Shown piece by piece: positions 17,669 through 26,665 of a DNA stretch of 64,000 nt (the first letter of the stretch is position 1; every line of letters begins with the position of its first letter). Where the stretch lies: positions 1-64,000 of the forward strand of contig NZ_RZJR01000015.1 in assembly GCF_003990975.1 (NCBI RefSeq), given 5' to 3'. Position numbers and translations under genes: made by a program. Below the pieces are notes generated by a model that had not been told where the DNA came from, searched no databases, and saw nothing but the letters and a program-made list of their open reading frames with translations. This DNA is from Cohnella sp. AR92 (lineage in GTDB: Bacteria; Bacillota; Bacilli; Paenibacillales; Paenibacillaceae).

Positions 17669-18989
17669 GCAGCGCCCTCGCCATGACGTCTCCGTCCTGC
17701 AGCACCGTCACTTCCATCATGAGGTGGCGGCGGCTCACCTCGATGATGCTGGGCAGGATGGAGAGCGAAGCTTCGATCGGAACCGTCCGCAGAAAATAAG
17801 TCGTCATGTTCTGCAGAACGTGATCGCGCCTATGCAGGTCGTTCGCGGCTCTGGCGGCCGCCTGCTGCATCAGCATCGTCAGCACGCCCTCCGATACGGT
17901 GCCGAAGGGACCGATCATCTGCGGCGTGGCAAGCCCGGTGAACACAAGCCGGTTCTCCTCGTCCCTTCTCTCCGAGAATCCTCCCCAGATCAACGCATCG
18001 AACGTCTCTCCTTGATGCTGGTTGTTCGACGCGAACTGCATCGCCCTAAGCACTTCCGCGCGGCTGACGACTCCGATCAGCTTCCTCTGGCGGTCGACGA
18101 CCGGCAGCAGATCGATGCCTTCCGAGACCATGCGATGAGCGGCGGAAGCGATCGGCGTCGCCATCGTTACCGTCATCGGCCTGCGCGTCATCAGCTTGTC
18201 CAGCGACTGCGTTCCCGGCGAGCTTACGACATCCTTCGAGGTCACGATCCCCACCACCCGATTCCAGTCGTCCGTAATCGGGAATCTGGAGTAGCCCGCC
18301 TCCTCGCTTGCCTTCAAGAATTCGGCGACCGTAGCGGTCTGCTTCAAGGCCCCCGTCTTCGCTTGCGGCTCGATGAGATCGGCTATCGTCATGATTTTGC
18401 GCTTGATCAGACGGTCGTACATCGCGCGGTTGATCATCGACGCCACGGTGAACGTATCGTACTTGCAGCTCAGAATCGGCAGCTCCCGCTCGTTCGCGTA
18501 AGAGCGTACCTCCTCGCTCGCTCCGAAGCCCCCCGTCACGAGAACGCCCGCTCCCTGCTCAAGCGCCAGCCGCTGCGCGTTCGCGCGGTTGCCGACGATC
18601 AAGAGGCTGCCCGCATCGATGTAGCCCATCATCTCGCCCAGCTCCATCGCGCCGATAACGAACTTATGGAGCGTCTTGTCGAGCCCGTCCCTGCCTCCGA
18701 GCAGCTCCCCTTGCACGATCTCCAGCACTTCGGCGAACGTCAGCTGCTCCGGCTGGTTGCGCCTTTTGCGGTCTACCCGCACCGTGCCGATCCGTTCCTT
18801 CGTATTGACGTAGCCTAGCTGCTCCGCTTCCTTAAGAGCGCGGTAAGCCGTCCCTTCCGACACGTCACGCTCCTTGGCGATCTGCCGCACGGAGATCCGC
18901 GTCCCGACCGGCAGCTCCTTGATGTAGTGAAGCAGCTGCTCGTGCTTGGTCAACTCGCCGCTCGTTTCCTCGATCCCTTTGCCGGACAT
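17640..18989 (-). CDS. ytoI: YtoI-like regulator: HTH, DRTGG, CBS pair and thioesterase-like domain
   Basis: A 449-residue four-domain protein. Residues ~20-75 form a GntR-like winged helix (TRISVRQIAKERDVSEGTAY), ~95-205 a DRTGG domain (GVLVTGGFGASEEVRSYAN), ~210-315 a CBS pair (GYSRFPITDDWNRVVGIVTS and LLPVVDRQRKLIGVVSRAEV), and the rest a PaaI-type hot-dog domain. This order and length match B. subtilis YtoI (about 439). CBS pairs usually bind adenine nucleotides, so a ligand-responsive DNA-binding role is likely. Repeat array 3 starts about 120 bases upstream of its start. Confidence 0.88.
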   Translation of the reverse strand: MSGKGIEETSGELTKHEQLLHYIKELPVGTRISVRQIAKERDVSEGTAYRALKEAEQLGYVNTKERIGTVRVDRKRRNQPEQLTFAEVLEIVQGELLGGRDGLDKTLHKFVIGAMELGEMMGYIDAGSLLIVGNRANAQRLALEQGAGVLVTGGFGASEEVRSYANERELPILSCKYDTFTVASMINRAMYDRLIKRKIMTIADLIEPQAKTGALKQTATVAEFLKASEEAGYSRFPITDDWNRVVGIVTSKDVVSSPGTQSLDKLMTRRPMTVTMATPIASAAHRMVSEGIDLLPVVDRQRKLIGVVSRAEVLRAMQFASNNQHQGETFDALIWGGFSERRDEENRLVFTGLATPQMIGPFGTVSEGVLTMLMQQAAARAANDLHRRDHVLQNMTTYFLRTVPIEASLSILPSIIEVSRRHLMMEVTVLQDGDVMARALLTAQTIDAS

Positions 18990-19111
18990 CGTTCCGCCCC
19001 CTGTAATTCTTCTACTATTATCATACTACAAAAGAAGGGGGAGGCTCCAGAACGGGCGGCCGCTCTAACGCGTAAGCGAGACTAGGAGCTAGGAGGCGGC
19101 TGCGGGGCGAA

Positions 19112-19510
19112 TTAGTCTCAGGCGAGACTAACTCTACTCCCATGTGTCGGGTACGCGCTGAATTAGTCTCCGATGAGACTAACTCTTCTCCAGAGTGACG
19201 TGTACACGTTGAATTAGTCTCAGGCGAGACTAATTCTTCTCCCGAGTGTCGGGTACGCGCCGAATTAGTCTCCGATGAGACTAACTCTTCTCCAGAGTGA
19301 CGTGTACACGTTGAATTAGTCTCAGACGAGACTAACTCTTCTCCCATGTGTCGGGTACGCGCCGAATTAGTCTCCGATGAGACTAACTCTACTCCCAAGT
19401 GACGAGTACGCGCTGAATTAGTCTCCGATGAGACTAACTCTACTCCCAAGTGACGAGTACGCGCTGAATTAGTCTCGCGTGAGACTAGCTCTTCACCCTA
19501 GTGCCGGGTA
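19112..19510. repeat. 51-bp tandem repeat array 3 (eight copies) with conserved palindromes
   Basis: The palindrome TTAGTCTC-N4-GAGACTAA starts at 19112, 19163, 19214, 19265, 19316, 19367, 19418 and 19469, always 51 bases apart. The arms are constant except for one base in the last copy, while the four loop bases vary: AGGC, CGAT, AGGC, CGAT, AGAC, CGAT, CGAT, GCGT. The 31 bases between alternate between two versions, one with GTGTCGGGTACGCGC and one with GTGACGTGTACACGTT. There are no unique spacers. It lies between the ABC transporter end and the ytoI start. Confidence 0.93.
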
Positions 19511-19614
19511 CGCCATCTTCGACTCGGGTGGCTGCGAAGACGTGAGTTAGTGTCGTACGGCAACATCTCGGCGAGTCGAGGAGCTGTAGCTGCGCGTTGT
19601 GGCCCGCTGCAACA

Positions 19615-19646
19615 AAAGAGGGCGACCCCAAAGGGTCGCCCTCTTT
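19615..19646 (-). terminator. Strong terminator of the ABC transporter gene
   Basis: Perfect 14-bp stem AAAGAGGGCGACCC (19615-19628) / GGGTCGCCCTCTTT (19633-19646) with a four-base loop, followed on the minus strand by TGTTG. Six bases past the stop. Confidence 0.9.
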
Positions 19647-19651
19647 CCATC

Positions 19652-21493
19652 CTACGCTTGGAGCTGCTTCAACTGATAGAACTCGCCTTTGCGAGCCATC
19701 AGCTCCTCGTAAGTGCCGATCTCGACGCACTTGCCTTGCTTCATAACGACGATGCGGTCGGCGTCCCGGATCGTGGAGAGCCGGTGCGCGACGATGAACG
19801 TCGTGCGGTTCTTGATCAGCTTCTGCATCGCCAACTGGACGTAATACTCCGATTCGTTGTCGAGCGCCGAGGTCGCTTCGTCGAGCAGGATGACGGACGG
19901 GTTGCGGATCAGCGCCCGCGCGATGGCGATCCGCTGCCGCTGGCCGCCGGACAGCTTGCCGCCATGCTCGCCGACCGGAGTGTCCAGCCCTTGCGGAAGC
20001 ATCGCGATCACGTCCTCGAGATGCGTCATGCGGATGACTTCCTCCAGCTGCTCCTCGCTCACCGTCGGCAGTCCGTACGTAATATTTTCCCGAATGGTAC
20101 CCGAGAACAGCACCGTGCTCTGATGGACGACCGCGATATGCTGGCGGTAATCGCTCATCGCGAGCTCATCCATCGGAGTGCCGTCGAGCAGCACCCTTCC
20201 TTGGGTCGGCCGGTTGAACCCGATCGCGAGATTCAGCACCGTGGACTTGCCCGCTCCCGACGCCCCGACGAGGGCGATGCATTCGCCGGCTCTGACATCC
20301 AGGTTGAAGTCGCTCAGCACGTGCCGATCCGAATTCGGATAGCCGAAGTGCACCGATTCGAACTTGAAGCCGCCGGTCACCTTCTCCAGCTTCTTCTTGC
20401 CCTTGTATTCCTCTTCGTCCTTGGAGAACAGGATCTCCGTGACCGAGTAGATCGACTCGAAGCCCTTCGCGATGTTCGGGTACACGTTGAGCAGCTGGCT
20501 GACCGAGTTCAGGATCATCGTGAAGAAGGATTGGTACAGCACGACGTCGCCGACCGGAATCGTTCCCCGATACGCGAGCAGAATCGTGAACGCCAGGCAG
20601 AGCACCTGGAACACCTGGAAGGTGACCCATGCCGAGGAGCCGAAGTAGGCTTCCACGATATCCAGCCGGTAACCCTTGTGGCGAAGATGGCCGAGCGTCG
20701 AATCGATCTTGTTGATCTCCGTTTTCTCCAAGCCGTGCGCGCGGGTGACCGGCATCATGCCGACCATCTCGGATACTTGCCCGGACATCGATTCGATCTG
20801 TTTGCGGAACTCCTTGTTCGTTCTCTGGATTTTCTTGCGGAAGAAAGAAATGACCACGAGGGCCGCCGGAATCGTCAGGGCAAAGAAGCCCGTGACGAGC
20901 CAGCTGCGCGATGCCGTGATGCAGATGGCCACGATGACGCTCACGATGGCGGGAATAACCGACAGCATCATCTGACGGGACAGGAATTCGATCGCCTCGA
21001 CGTCCCGCAGCACCTTCGCTTGCAGCTTCCCGGAAGCCAGTTCCCCGTGAGCCGCCATGGACAGACGCTGCAGCTTGCGCACCAGAGTGCTTCTAAGGCC
21101 CGCCTCGACGAAGCGAATGGCTTTGCTCATATACGATACGTGCAGCACCTGGGTCGGAATATTCTGGACGATAACGACAAACAACAGGATAAAATTCCAC
21201 CAAAGGTCCATCCGGCTGTACTGATCCGGCTTGGTCGCCATATTGATCAGGTTGGCCGTGACGATCGGGAGAACATAGACGGGAGAATGCTTGATCAGGA
21301 AAAAGAAGACCGATATCGCCAGCTTCGTCCAATGTTCCTTGTACAACAGGGACAGGAACCTCGCCGGTCGACGATCCGTCAGCGATTCATTCTCGAATAG
21401 ATGGTCCATGCCATAAGAGGCGCCGGCTGACTGCGAATCGGGGTTCAGGTTCGGCGCTTCCGGTGCGGTTGCCGCCGCAGCAGCAGTATTCAT
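19652..21493 (-). CDS. ABC exporter, fused permease and ATPase
   Basis: The ATG at 21493 follows GAGGAGG at six bases, giving 613 residues; the in-frame start 30 bases earlier has no ribosome site. An Ala-rich, non-hydrophobic N terminus of about 60 residues precedes a six-helix ABC transmembrane domain (~60-330), then the ATPase: Walker A GASGAGKST, Q loop, signature LSGGQRQR, Walker B VILLDEATSALDN and H loop IVAHRLST. It works as a dimer in the cytoplasmic membrane, exporting a peptide, lipid or drug. Next to an SLH wall protein, but nothing in the sequence fixes the substrate. Confidence 0.93.
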   Translation of the reverse strand: MNTAAAAATAPEAPNLNPDSQSAGASYGMDHLFENESLTDRRPARFLSLLYKEHWTKLAISVFFFLIKHSPVYVLPIVTANLINMATKPDQYSRMDLWWNFILLFVVIVQNIPTQVLHVSYMSKAIRFVEAGLRSTLVRKLQRLSMAAHGELASGKLQAKVLRDVEAIEFLSRQMMLSVIPAIVSVIVAICITASRSWLVTGFFALTIPAALVVISFFRKKIQRTNKEFRKQIESMSGQVSEMVGMMPVTRAHGLEKTEINKIDSTLGHLRHKGYRLDIVEAYFGSSAWVTFQVFQVLCLAFTILLAYRGTIPVGDVVLYQSFFTMILNSVSQLLNVYPNIAKGFESIYSVTEILFSKDEEEYKGKKKLEKVTGGFKFESVHFGYPNSDRHVLSDFNLDVRAGECIALVGASGAGKSTVLNLAIGFNRPTQGRVLLDGTPMDELAMSDYRQHIAVVHQSTVLFSGTIRENITYGLPTVSEEQLEEVIRMTHLEDVIAMLPQGLDTPVGEHGGKLSGGQRQRIAIARALIRNPSVILLDEATSALDNESEYYVQLAMQKLIKNRTTFIVAHRLSTIRDADRIVVMKQGKCVEIGTYEELMARKGEFYQLKQLQA

Positions 21494-21755
21494 GTTGATC
21501 CTCCTCAATAAACGCGCGTTCACAAAAATCCAACCTCATCATTGTCGGGCATATCGACTCCCGTGTAAACCGACAAAATCGCGTGACGATCCCTCGATTC
21601 GGCGGTAATCGGCCTTCCCCGTTAATCTATTCGGCATAATAGCAGGATATCTCTCGAATCGTCCGTTATCCTCCTCTATCCTTGCAGGACAACCATGAAC
21701 GCCAAAAAAAGCCCTTCCCTCGCCGCTAGACGAAGAAAAGGCCAAAAACGTAGAT

Positions 21756-22982
21756 TTAAGCAGATTGCCTGGCCTGCAGGAATTGCGACAGCACCTTGGA
21801 CGCTTCCCCCCGCGTCAGATAATCCCCGGGGCGGAATTCGCCGCGATCGTTGCCGCTCACGATGCCGGCATTCGCCAGAGCCCGAATGGCCTGTTGATCG
21901 CTTTCGCGCAGCGAGCTTACGTCCTTCAAGCCGGCAGCGCCGTCCGCCGGGCGAGGCGTGAAGGAAGGCATCGCGGCCGCCAGAACCCGGGCCATCTCGA
22001 GACGGGTGATAGACCGCGACGGTAGGAACTGTCCCGTGCCGTCCGTCTCGATGATTCCGATCTCGTAAGCGAGAGCGATCTCCTTGCTCGCCCAATGATT
22101 GGCCGGAACGTCGGAGTAGACGACGGCCGGCGGAGCGAGCGGCTCGACCTGAAGCGCCCTGACCAGCATGGCGACGAATTCGGCCCGCGACAGCTTGCGA
22201 TTGGGCTGCACCGTGCCGTCCGGAAATCCCTTTAGGATCGTTTTGCCCATCAGATCGAGCACATAGGGCTCGCTCCAATGGCCGCCTAGATCGGAGGGAA
22301 TCGCCGCAACGGGTTCGTTCGGCAACGTCTTCGGCAGCGGAGCTTCCGGCGTCAGTTGGGCGGGAATATCCGGCAACGCCTTCACTTGACGGGATGCCGC
22401 GGAGAAGACGATCGAGCCGTCGTGCGGCAGAATGCCGTAGACGTCGATAAAGCCGTCTGCCGGCAGCGGAGCAATTCCTCTGGCCTGCGCCTCCGCGTCC
22501 GTCGGCAGATCCGCCCACGGGTACGTCTCCGCGCCCGCCAGATTCCGGAAGTCCTTCTGGCTGGGCGCGTCGAAGTAAGTTTTGTTCACCCGGGCGTAAT
22601 TGACCAGCACCTGAGACACGGCTCCCTGCTCGGAGATGCCGAGCACGTCCCATTCCGTCATCAGGGCGCTGCCTTCCCGAACCGCTGTCCCTCTCCAGAT
22701 CTGAAGCTGGTACTTAAGTTCCGAAGACGTTCCGCCGACGCTGCTCACGACGGCATAGGGCTTATGCGAGAGCACTTGGCCGGCCGTCCAATGGGACGGG
22801 TCGAATCGGAGCTCCATCAAGGCCGAGCTTCGCTTGGAGTCCTCCCAATAGAGGAGCTGCCGCAGCGTCGGCGAGGCTTGTCCATGAACGACGGCGGCCG
22901 GGATCAAGCTCAGCGCGACCAAGAAGGCGATAACGCGATAGGCGATAAAAGATCGAATAACGGGATCGCGGCTTCGCTTCAT
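21756..22982 (-). CDS. Secreted S-layer homology (SLH) domain protein
   Basis: A 408-residue protein with a signal peptide (charged start MKRSRDPVIRSF, hydrophobic VIAFLVALSLIPAAVV, cleavage near VHGQA). The middle ~200 residues have no recognised motif. The C-terminal ~180 residues hold three SLH repeats: GHWSEPYVLDLMGKTILKGF, NHWASKEIALAYEIGIIETD and SDQQAIRALANAGIVSGNDR regions, each followed by an R-x-E-type motif (LSRAEFVAML, ITRLEMARVL, LTRGEASKVL). SLH domains bind pyruvylated secondary cell wall polymer, so it should be anchored on the surface. Function of the middle part unknown. Confidence 0.9.
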   Translation of the reverse strand: MKRSRDPVIRSFIAYRVIAFLVALSLIPAAVVHGQASPTLRQLLYWEDSKRSSALMELRFDPSHWTAGQVLSHKPYAVVSSVGGTSSELKYQLQIWRGTAVREGSALMTEWDVLGISEQGAVSQVLVNYARVNKTYFDAPSQKDFRNLAGAETYPWADLPTDAEAQARGIAPLPADGFIDVYGILPHDGSIVFSAASRQVKALPDIPAQLTPEAPLPKTLPNEPVAAIPSDLGGHWSEPYVLDLMGKTILKGFPDGTVQPNRKLSRAEFVAMLVRALQVEPLAPPAVVYSDVPANHWASKEIALAYEIGIIETDGTGQFLPSRSITRLEMARVLAAAMPSFTPRPADGAAGLKDVSSLRESDQQAIRALANAGIVSGNDRGEFRPGDYLTRGEASKVLSQFLQARQSA

Positions 22983-22996
22983 CGTTCCGCCGGCCC

Positions 22997-23227
22997 CTAA
23001 GCGCCGATCAGCTTCAGAATTAGCGAGGCCTTGGAGTTCACTTGAAGCTTCAGGTTAATGCGGGAGATATGCACCTTGACGGTGTGACGGCTGATTCCGA
23101 GCAGAATGCCGATATGCTTGTAATCGTAGTCTCTCATCCAATAAGCGAGAATTTCTTTCTCCCTCTGGGTCAAACGATGCTTTTCGGCCAGTCTCTCAAA
23201 ATTCGTCTCGATATTCACGTTTTCCAT
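22997..23227 (-). CDS. Small LuxR/GerE-type DNA-binding protein
   Basis: A 76-residue protein that is almost only a LuxR-type helix-turn-helix: RLTQREKEILAYWMRDYDYK, HIGILLGISRHTVKVHISRI and LKLQV. The start at 23227 follows GGAGGG. It resembles B. subtilis GerE, a stand-alone HTH regulator of late sporulation, but is equally like other single-domain LuxR proteins. It is upstream of the SLH gene, 14 bases away, so probably in one operon. Confidence 0.8.
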   Translation of the reverse strand: MENVNIETNFERLAEKHRLTQREKEILAYWMRDYDYKHIGILLGISRHTVKVHISRINLKLQVNSKASLILKLIGA

Positions 23228-23364
23228 GGCCAATCCCTCCATTTGCATTTTGTAGAGCAATTAAGCGGATTTTCCATCATTATAGACACCATCCACTGCG
23301 GATGCTGTCAGTTCGTCGTGTCGGATGCCGCCAAGAATAAATATTTTGTCCCGGAATAGCAAAC

Positions 23365-23388
23365 GGCCCGTCCCGCAAGGGACGAGCC
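23365..23388 (-). terminator. Terminator downstream of the AIM24-family gene
   Basis: GGCCCGTCCC (23365-23374), loop GCAA, GGGACGAGCC (23379-23388), with a run of eight A on the plus side. Suitable for transcripts from 23530 leftward; the T tail on the minus strand is weak. Confidence 0.55.
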
Positions 23389-23529
23389 ATTAAAAAAAAC
23401 ATAAGGTTCCCGTATTCGGGCCGCTGGATTACACTCGAAATCCTGCCTGTCGAAGGAGAATGGAGTCGATTTTCTTCGCAGGCCGTTCGAATAAAGTCGA
23501 ATATCCTCCTTGGGCGGCCGGGACTTTTC

Positions 23530-24219
23530 TCACTTGATATAAACGCTCCCGAAAGGAAGAAGCTCCCGAAGCAGCCGTTTGACGAATCCGTCCCCTTTGA
23601 GATGGTCGCTTAGCCCGTTATCGACGGCCCCGCACTGGACAAGAATCGGACCGCTGCCCGACAGCTGCCATTGAACGCCCATATGCTGGCTCGCCAACGT
23701 GTTGCCGTAGACGGACAATTGCACGCTCGCTTTCTCCGGGTAAGCGACCAGCGAACCGGCTTCCGCGAATGTCGGAACGTCCGGACTAAGCGGCATCGAG
23801 GCAAGCGCTCCCGAAGTCACCAAGCCCAGCTTGCCCGGTCCCGTGAAGCGCATCCGCACCCATTCCCTCGTTATCCAAGCCGTCTTGATTTTCTGAATGC
23901 GGCTCTTCATCTGAAGCCCGTCCGTGTAGAACAGAACGTGCCGGAAGTTAAACAAGAGATCGCTGTCCGCTTCGATGTCCACGACCGTGAGCGAGCAATC
24001 CGCGGGAAGGCCGAGTACCGCTTCCGAAGGACCCGTCAGCTTGGAGCGAACCCATTTTTTCTTGCGATAGGCATTCGACAGGTCCATGACCTTGTCTTCC
24101 CGATGGTTAGGCGAGCCTTGAAAGGCTACGATCGCTTTCGGATGCAGCACGTGCATCGCTTCGCCTTCCTGAAGCTCGATGCGAACGTGGTCCTGCGGCA
24201 GAGGCGCCGTAATCTTCAT
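23530..24219 (-). CDS. AIM24-family protein
   Basis: A 229-residue soluble protein of the AIM24 (formerly DUF124) family: beta-rich, with the phrase LQEGEAMHVLHPKAIVAFQG, a repeated WVRxKxTGP pattern (KKWVRSKLTGPSEAV and REWVRMRFTGPGKLG) and a closing VQCG motif. The name comes from a yeast mitochondrial protein; the bacterial role is unknown. Its ATG overlaps the stop of the next upstream gene by four bases (ATGA), so the two are coupled. Confidence 0.8.
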   Translation of the reverse strand: MKITAPLPQDHVRIELQEGEAMHVLHPKAIVAFQGSPNHREDKVMDLSNAYRKKKWVRSKLTGPSEAVLGLPADCSLTVVDIEADSDLLFNFRHVLFYTDGLQMKSRIQKIKTAWITREWVRMRFTGPGKLGLVTSGALASMPLSPDVPTFAEAGSLVAYPEKASVQLSVYGNTLASQHMGVQWQLSGSGPILVQCGAVDNGLSDHLKGDGFVKRLLRELLPFGSVYIK

Positions 24220-24722
24220 TGGCTATGCCCTCCCGTTACCCGGTGATGCCGCCGCCACGCCAAGAATCGCCAGAAGCGAATCGACAGGAAGTAAGCGAGT
24301 CCCATCGACAGTAACGTGCCCGCGGTCAGCAGGATTTTCCTCATCCGCTCCGCCTTCTTCTCCTTCTCCCGTTCCGCCTTATCGAGCCTGTCTAACAAGG
24401 CGGCATTCTGAGATGCTAGAGATTCATTATGAGAGGCCAGAGTTTCGTTCTGCGCCGACAGCGCATCCGTCCGCTTCTGCAGCTCCTCGCGTTCGAGAGC
24501 GAATTGCTCGGCTTGGCGATCCAGCTCATCCTTCGTCTTGTTATATTCGGTCTGGATATCCTCCAGCTTGTCCGGCGCGCGATAAATATCTTGCAGACGA
24601 TCGATGAGCCCCGCCTTCGCTGCCGGCGCCGCAAGGACAAACGAGCCGATCACAGCTGTTAGTATGACAATGAATCTCTTCCATCCCGAGGGGATTCCCG
24701 CCTGTTCTCGAATGGGCTTCAT
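24216..24722 (-). CDS. Membrane protein with a long coiled coil
   Basis: A 168-residue protein. Order: a hydrophobic segment RFIVILTAVIGSFVLAAPAA at ~16-36 (signal anchor), a coiled coil of about 75 residues with Gln/Asn/Ser repeats (LSAQNETLASHNESLASQNA), then a second helix ILLTAGTLLSMGLAYFLSI and a basic tail. The start could be this ATG or a GTG at 24731. It is co-transcribed and coupled with the AIM24-family gene. No known function. Confidence 0.65.
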   Translation of the reverse strand: MKPIREQAGIPSGWKRFIVILTAVIGSFVLAAPAAKAGLIDRLQDIYRAPDKLEDIQTEYNKTKDELDRQAEQFALEREELQKRTDALSAQNETLASHNESLASQNAALLDRLDKAEREKEKKAERMRKILLTAGTLLSMGLAYFLSIRFWRFLAWRRHHRVTGGHSQ

Positions 24723-24964
24723 TCGCTTCACCGTCCCTTGATTGCAATATGTAATAGGGCGTCAAGCCTCATACCCTATCAAACGAGATAACAGGTTCGA
24801 AGGTTCCAAATTAATCGCCATGCAACGACAGCAATCGTTCCTCGTTCGTAGGCTTGTCCTTCCATATTCTCTGGGAAAGGCAAAGAGCCTCCTCTCCCGC
24901 CGCTCGTTCCAAGCCGCGAAAAAGAAGGCCGGCTGCACCCGCGTATCCGCATCGCATGCCCCGG

Positions 24965-25057
24965 TTAGATCTTGAGCTCCCCGAGCTTGATAAGCTCGAC
25001 AACCGCTTGCGAACGACCTTTGACGTTCAGTTTCTGCATCACATTTGTAATATGTAT
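24965..25057 (-). pseudogene. 3' remnant of a NarL/LuxR-type response regulator, cut by the island
   Basis: Read on the minus strand, the frame ending with TAA at 24965-24967 encodes IHITNVMQKLNV then KGRSQAVVELIKLGELKI. This is the end of a LuxR-type HTH output domain (compare the usual HVSNILxKLxVxDRTQAVVxAIxxG). Similarity stops at about 25,057, a few bases before low-GC sequence and 25 bases before the recombinase stop. The rest of the gene should lie beyond the far end of the island. I infer that recombination split the gene. Confidence 0.75.
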
Positions 25058-25081
25058 TGAAGCACACAACAAAAGAATGGC
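25045..25081. other. Left boundary (att junction) of the island
   Basis: Sequence changes here from GC-rich chromosomal DNA to AT-rich island DNA, between the broken response regulator and the serine recombinase stop. Serine integrases use short att sites next to their own gene, so the crossover should lie around 25,050-25,065 (ATTTGTAATATGTATTGA region). The matching right site is outside the window. Confidence 0.6.
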
Positions 25082-26665
25082 TTAGATATAGGATTTTATA
25101 TCGATAACACCGTCAGCATGAACGTCTATTCGCTGCACACAATCCATCAACAACGGGCGTAACTTCTCTGTATCGTCGTATGATGACATGTCAGAGAGTT
25201 TTTTTATAGCCGTACGAACTTCCTTCTTAATACGCTCAAGATCAATTACTCGTCGTTCATTAGCCGAGATCACAGCCAATCTTTTTTCGGCTGCTTCGAT
25301 CTCCTTTTCGTACTCCTCGCGTTCAAATTCGTATTGCGCTTTGTTCAGTTCACCTTGCATATTCTGACGACGAATTTCAAATAGTAATTTACGGTTATCA
25401 GTAATTCGCTTCTCTAACTGTTTCTTTTCTTTATCATTATCTCCGCTGATTGGTAAAGCTGCATTGATATCATTCGAATCAATTAAAGATAATCTAGACT
25501 TAAGCCTTCTGAGGATCTCTCCAACAAGCTCATCACGCATTGAATAATACGGAATCCACTTACCATTTTTGCATCCAGCATCGCCTGACCTTCGCCGTTT
25601 TGAGCACAACAAATATCGATATTCGTCAGTTCCATTTCGAGATTTGCTTTTCATAGTCACCATAGCTGATCCACATTCGGCGCAGAAAATCATCTTGGCA
25701 AACGCATTAACAAATTCGCGCCTACCACCGCGCTCTCCTCCGCCGCGCTTTAATCTCATATCCTGCGCCGCGTCAAACAACTCCTTGGAGATGATCGCTT
25801 CATGAGTCTGAAACTTTGTTTTTTTCCATTCTGACTTATGTTTTTGGACGAGTTTTCTTCTTCTGTCCATCAGATTATCAATGTTATGTTTAACCTCATT
25901 AGTGTGCCTACCGTAAACGCTATACCCCGTATACACCTCGTTCTGTAAGATACGCTGAACACTCGTTAAACCCCATACACCTCCTTTGTATGAAGGTATC
26001 GGCTCACCATTCTCATTATCTCCATTGAGATAGTTCACAATAGACTTTTCACCCATACCGTGATTTACGTAAAGGTCGAATATTTTTCGAATGATCTCGG
26101 CTTTGTCGGGAATCACTTCGAGTGTCTTGCGCTTACCGCTTTTCATTCTTGGGTCATCTACAGTGACTTTCTTGTAACCAAAAGGAGGTATAGACCCGAT
26201 GTAGTTTCCCTTCTCAGCCGATTGTTCAATCCCCCGCCGCGAAGACCTGCTAATGTCGCCACTAGTATTCTGATTGATCGCAGCCTTGATATTGAACAGA
26301 AGCTCGTTATCTTCTTTTGCAGAGTCGTAAGCATCCTCAATCGATACAACTCTAATTTTGAGTGCATTAACAAGCATCCGCTTTAATGAAATTGCATCAA
26401 TCACATCTCGACTGAAACGGGAAAGAGAGGCAAACCAGATTGAACTGATTTTGCCCCTCTTTGCATCTTCGATCATGCGTTGCACATCTTCACGTTCAAC
26501 TATAGAAGTTGCTGTGTCTTTATCTTCGTAAAAATCATCATCCTTCAATATGATACCTTCGTTAGAAGCGCTCTTTTTGATGAATTCCATTTGGTGCTCA
26601 GGGCTATCTTTCTGAGAGTCGTGCATAGTAGATACCCGAACATACCCCTTATTTCTTCTCTCCAT
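25082..26665 (-). CDS. Large serine recombinase (island integrase)
   Basis: A 527-residue large serine recombinase. Residues ~5-150 are the resolvase domain with nucleophile Ser12 (GYVRVSTMHDS) and the catalytic Arg region SLSRFSRDVIDAISLKRML. A recombinase domain follows (GSIPPFGYKKV, then VNHGMGEKSIVNYLNG), then a zinc ribbon with Cys pairs (FCAECGSAM and LLCSKRRR...GC) and a long coiled coil (~400-490) as used to pair att sites. Length is typical. It is the last gene before the left boundary and should catalyse insertion and, with a directionality factor, excision. Confidence 0.95.
   Translation of the reverse strand: MERRNKGYVRVSTMHDSQKDSPEHQMEFIKKSASNEGIILKDDDFYEDKDTATSIVEREDVQRMIEDAKRGKISSIWFASLSRFSRDVIDAISLKRMLVNALKIRVVSIEDAYDSAKEDNELLFNIKAAINQNTSGDISRSSRRGIEQSAEKGNYIGSIPPFGYKKVTVDDPRMKSGKRKTLEVIPDKAEIIRKIFDLYVNHGMGEKSIVNYLNGDNENGEPIPSYKGGVWGLTSVQRILQNEVYTGYSVYGRHTNEVKHNIDNLMDRRRKLVQKHKSEWKKTKFQTHEAIISKELFDAAQDMRLKRGGGERGGRREFVNAFAKMIFCAECGSAMVTMKSKSRNGTDEYRYLLCSKRRRSGDAGCKNGKWIPYYSMRDELVGEILRRLKSRLSLIDSNDINAALPISGDNDKEKKQLEKRITDNRKLLFEIRRQNMQGELNKAQYEFEREEYEKEIEAAEKRLAVISANERRVIDLERIKKEVRTAIKKLSDMSSYDDTEKLRPLLMDCVQRIDVHADGVIDIKSYI

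Noticed and set aside
17263..17799. 178-codon plus-strand frame over ytpI and the ytoI end
   Set aside because: It overlaps ytpI in another frame and ytoI on the other strand; ytpI has the ribosome site and membrane helices.
19021..19510. Possible CRISPR array in the 51-bp repeats
   Set aside because: The sequence between the palindromes is itself repeated, with no unique spacers, and no cas genes are present.
24762..25067. 101-codon minus-strand frame across the island boundary
   Set aside because: Another frame of the same strand encodes the clear end of a LuxR-type output domain, which explains the conservation.
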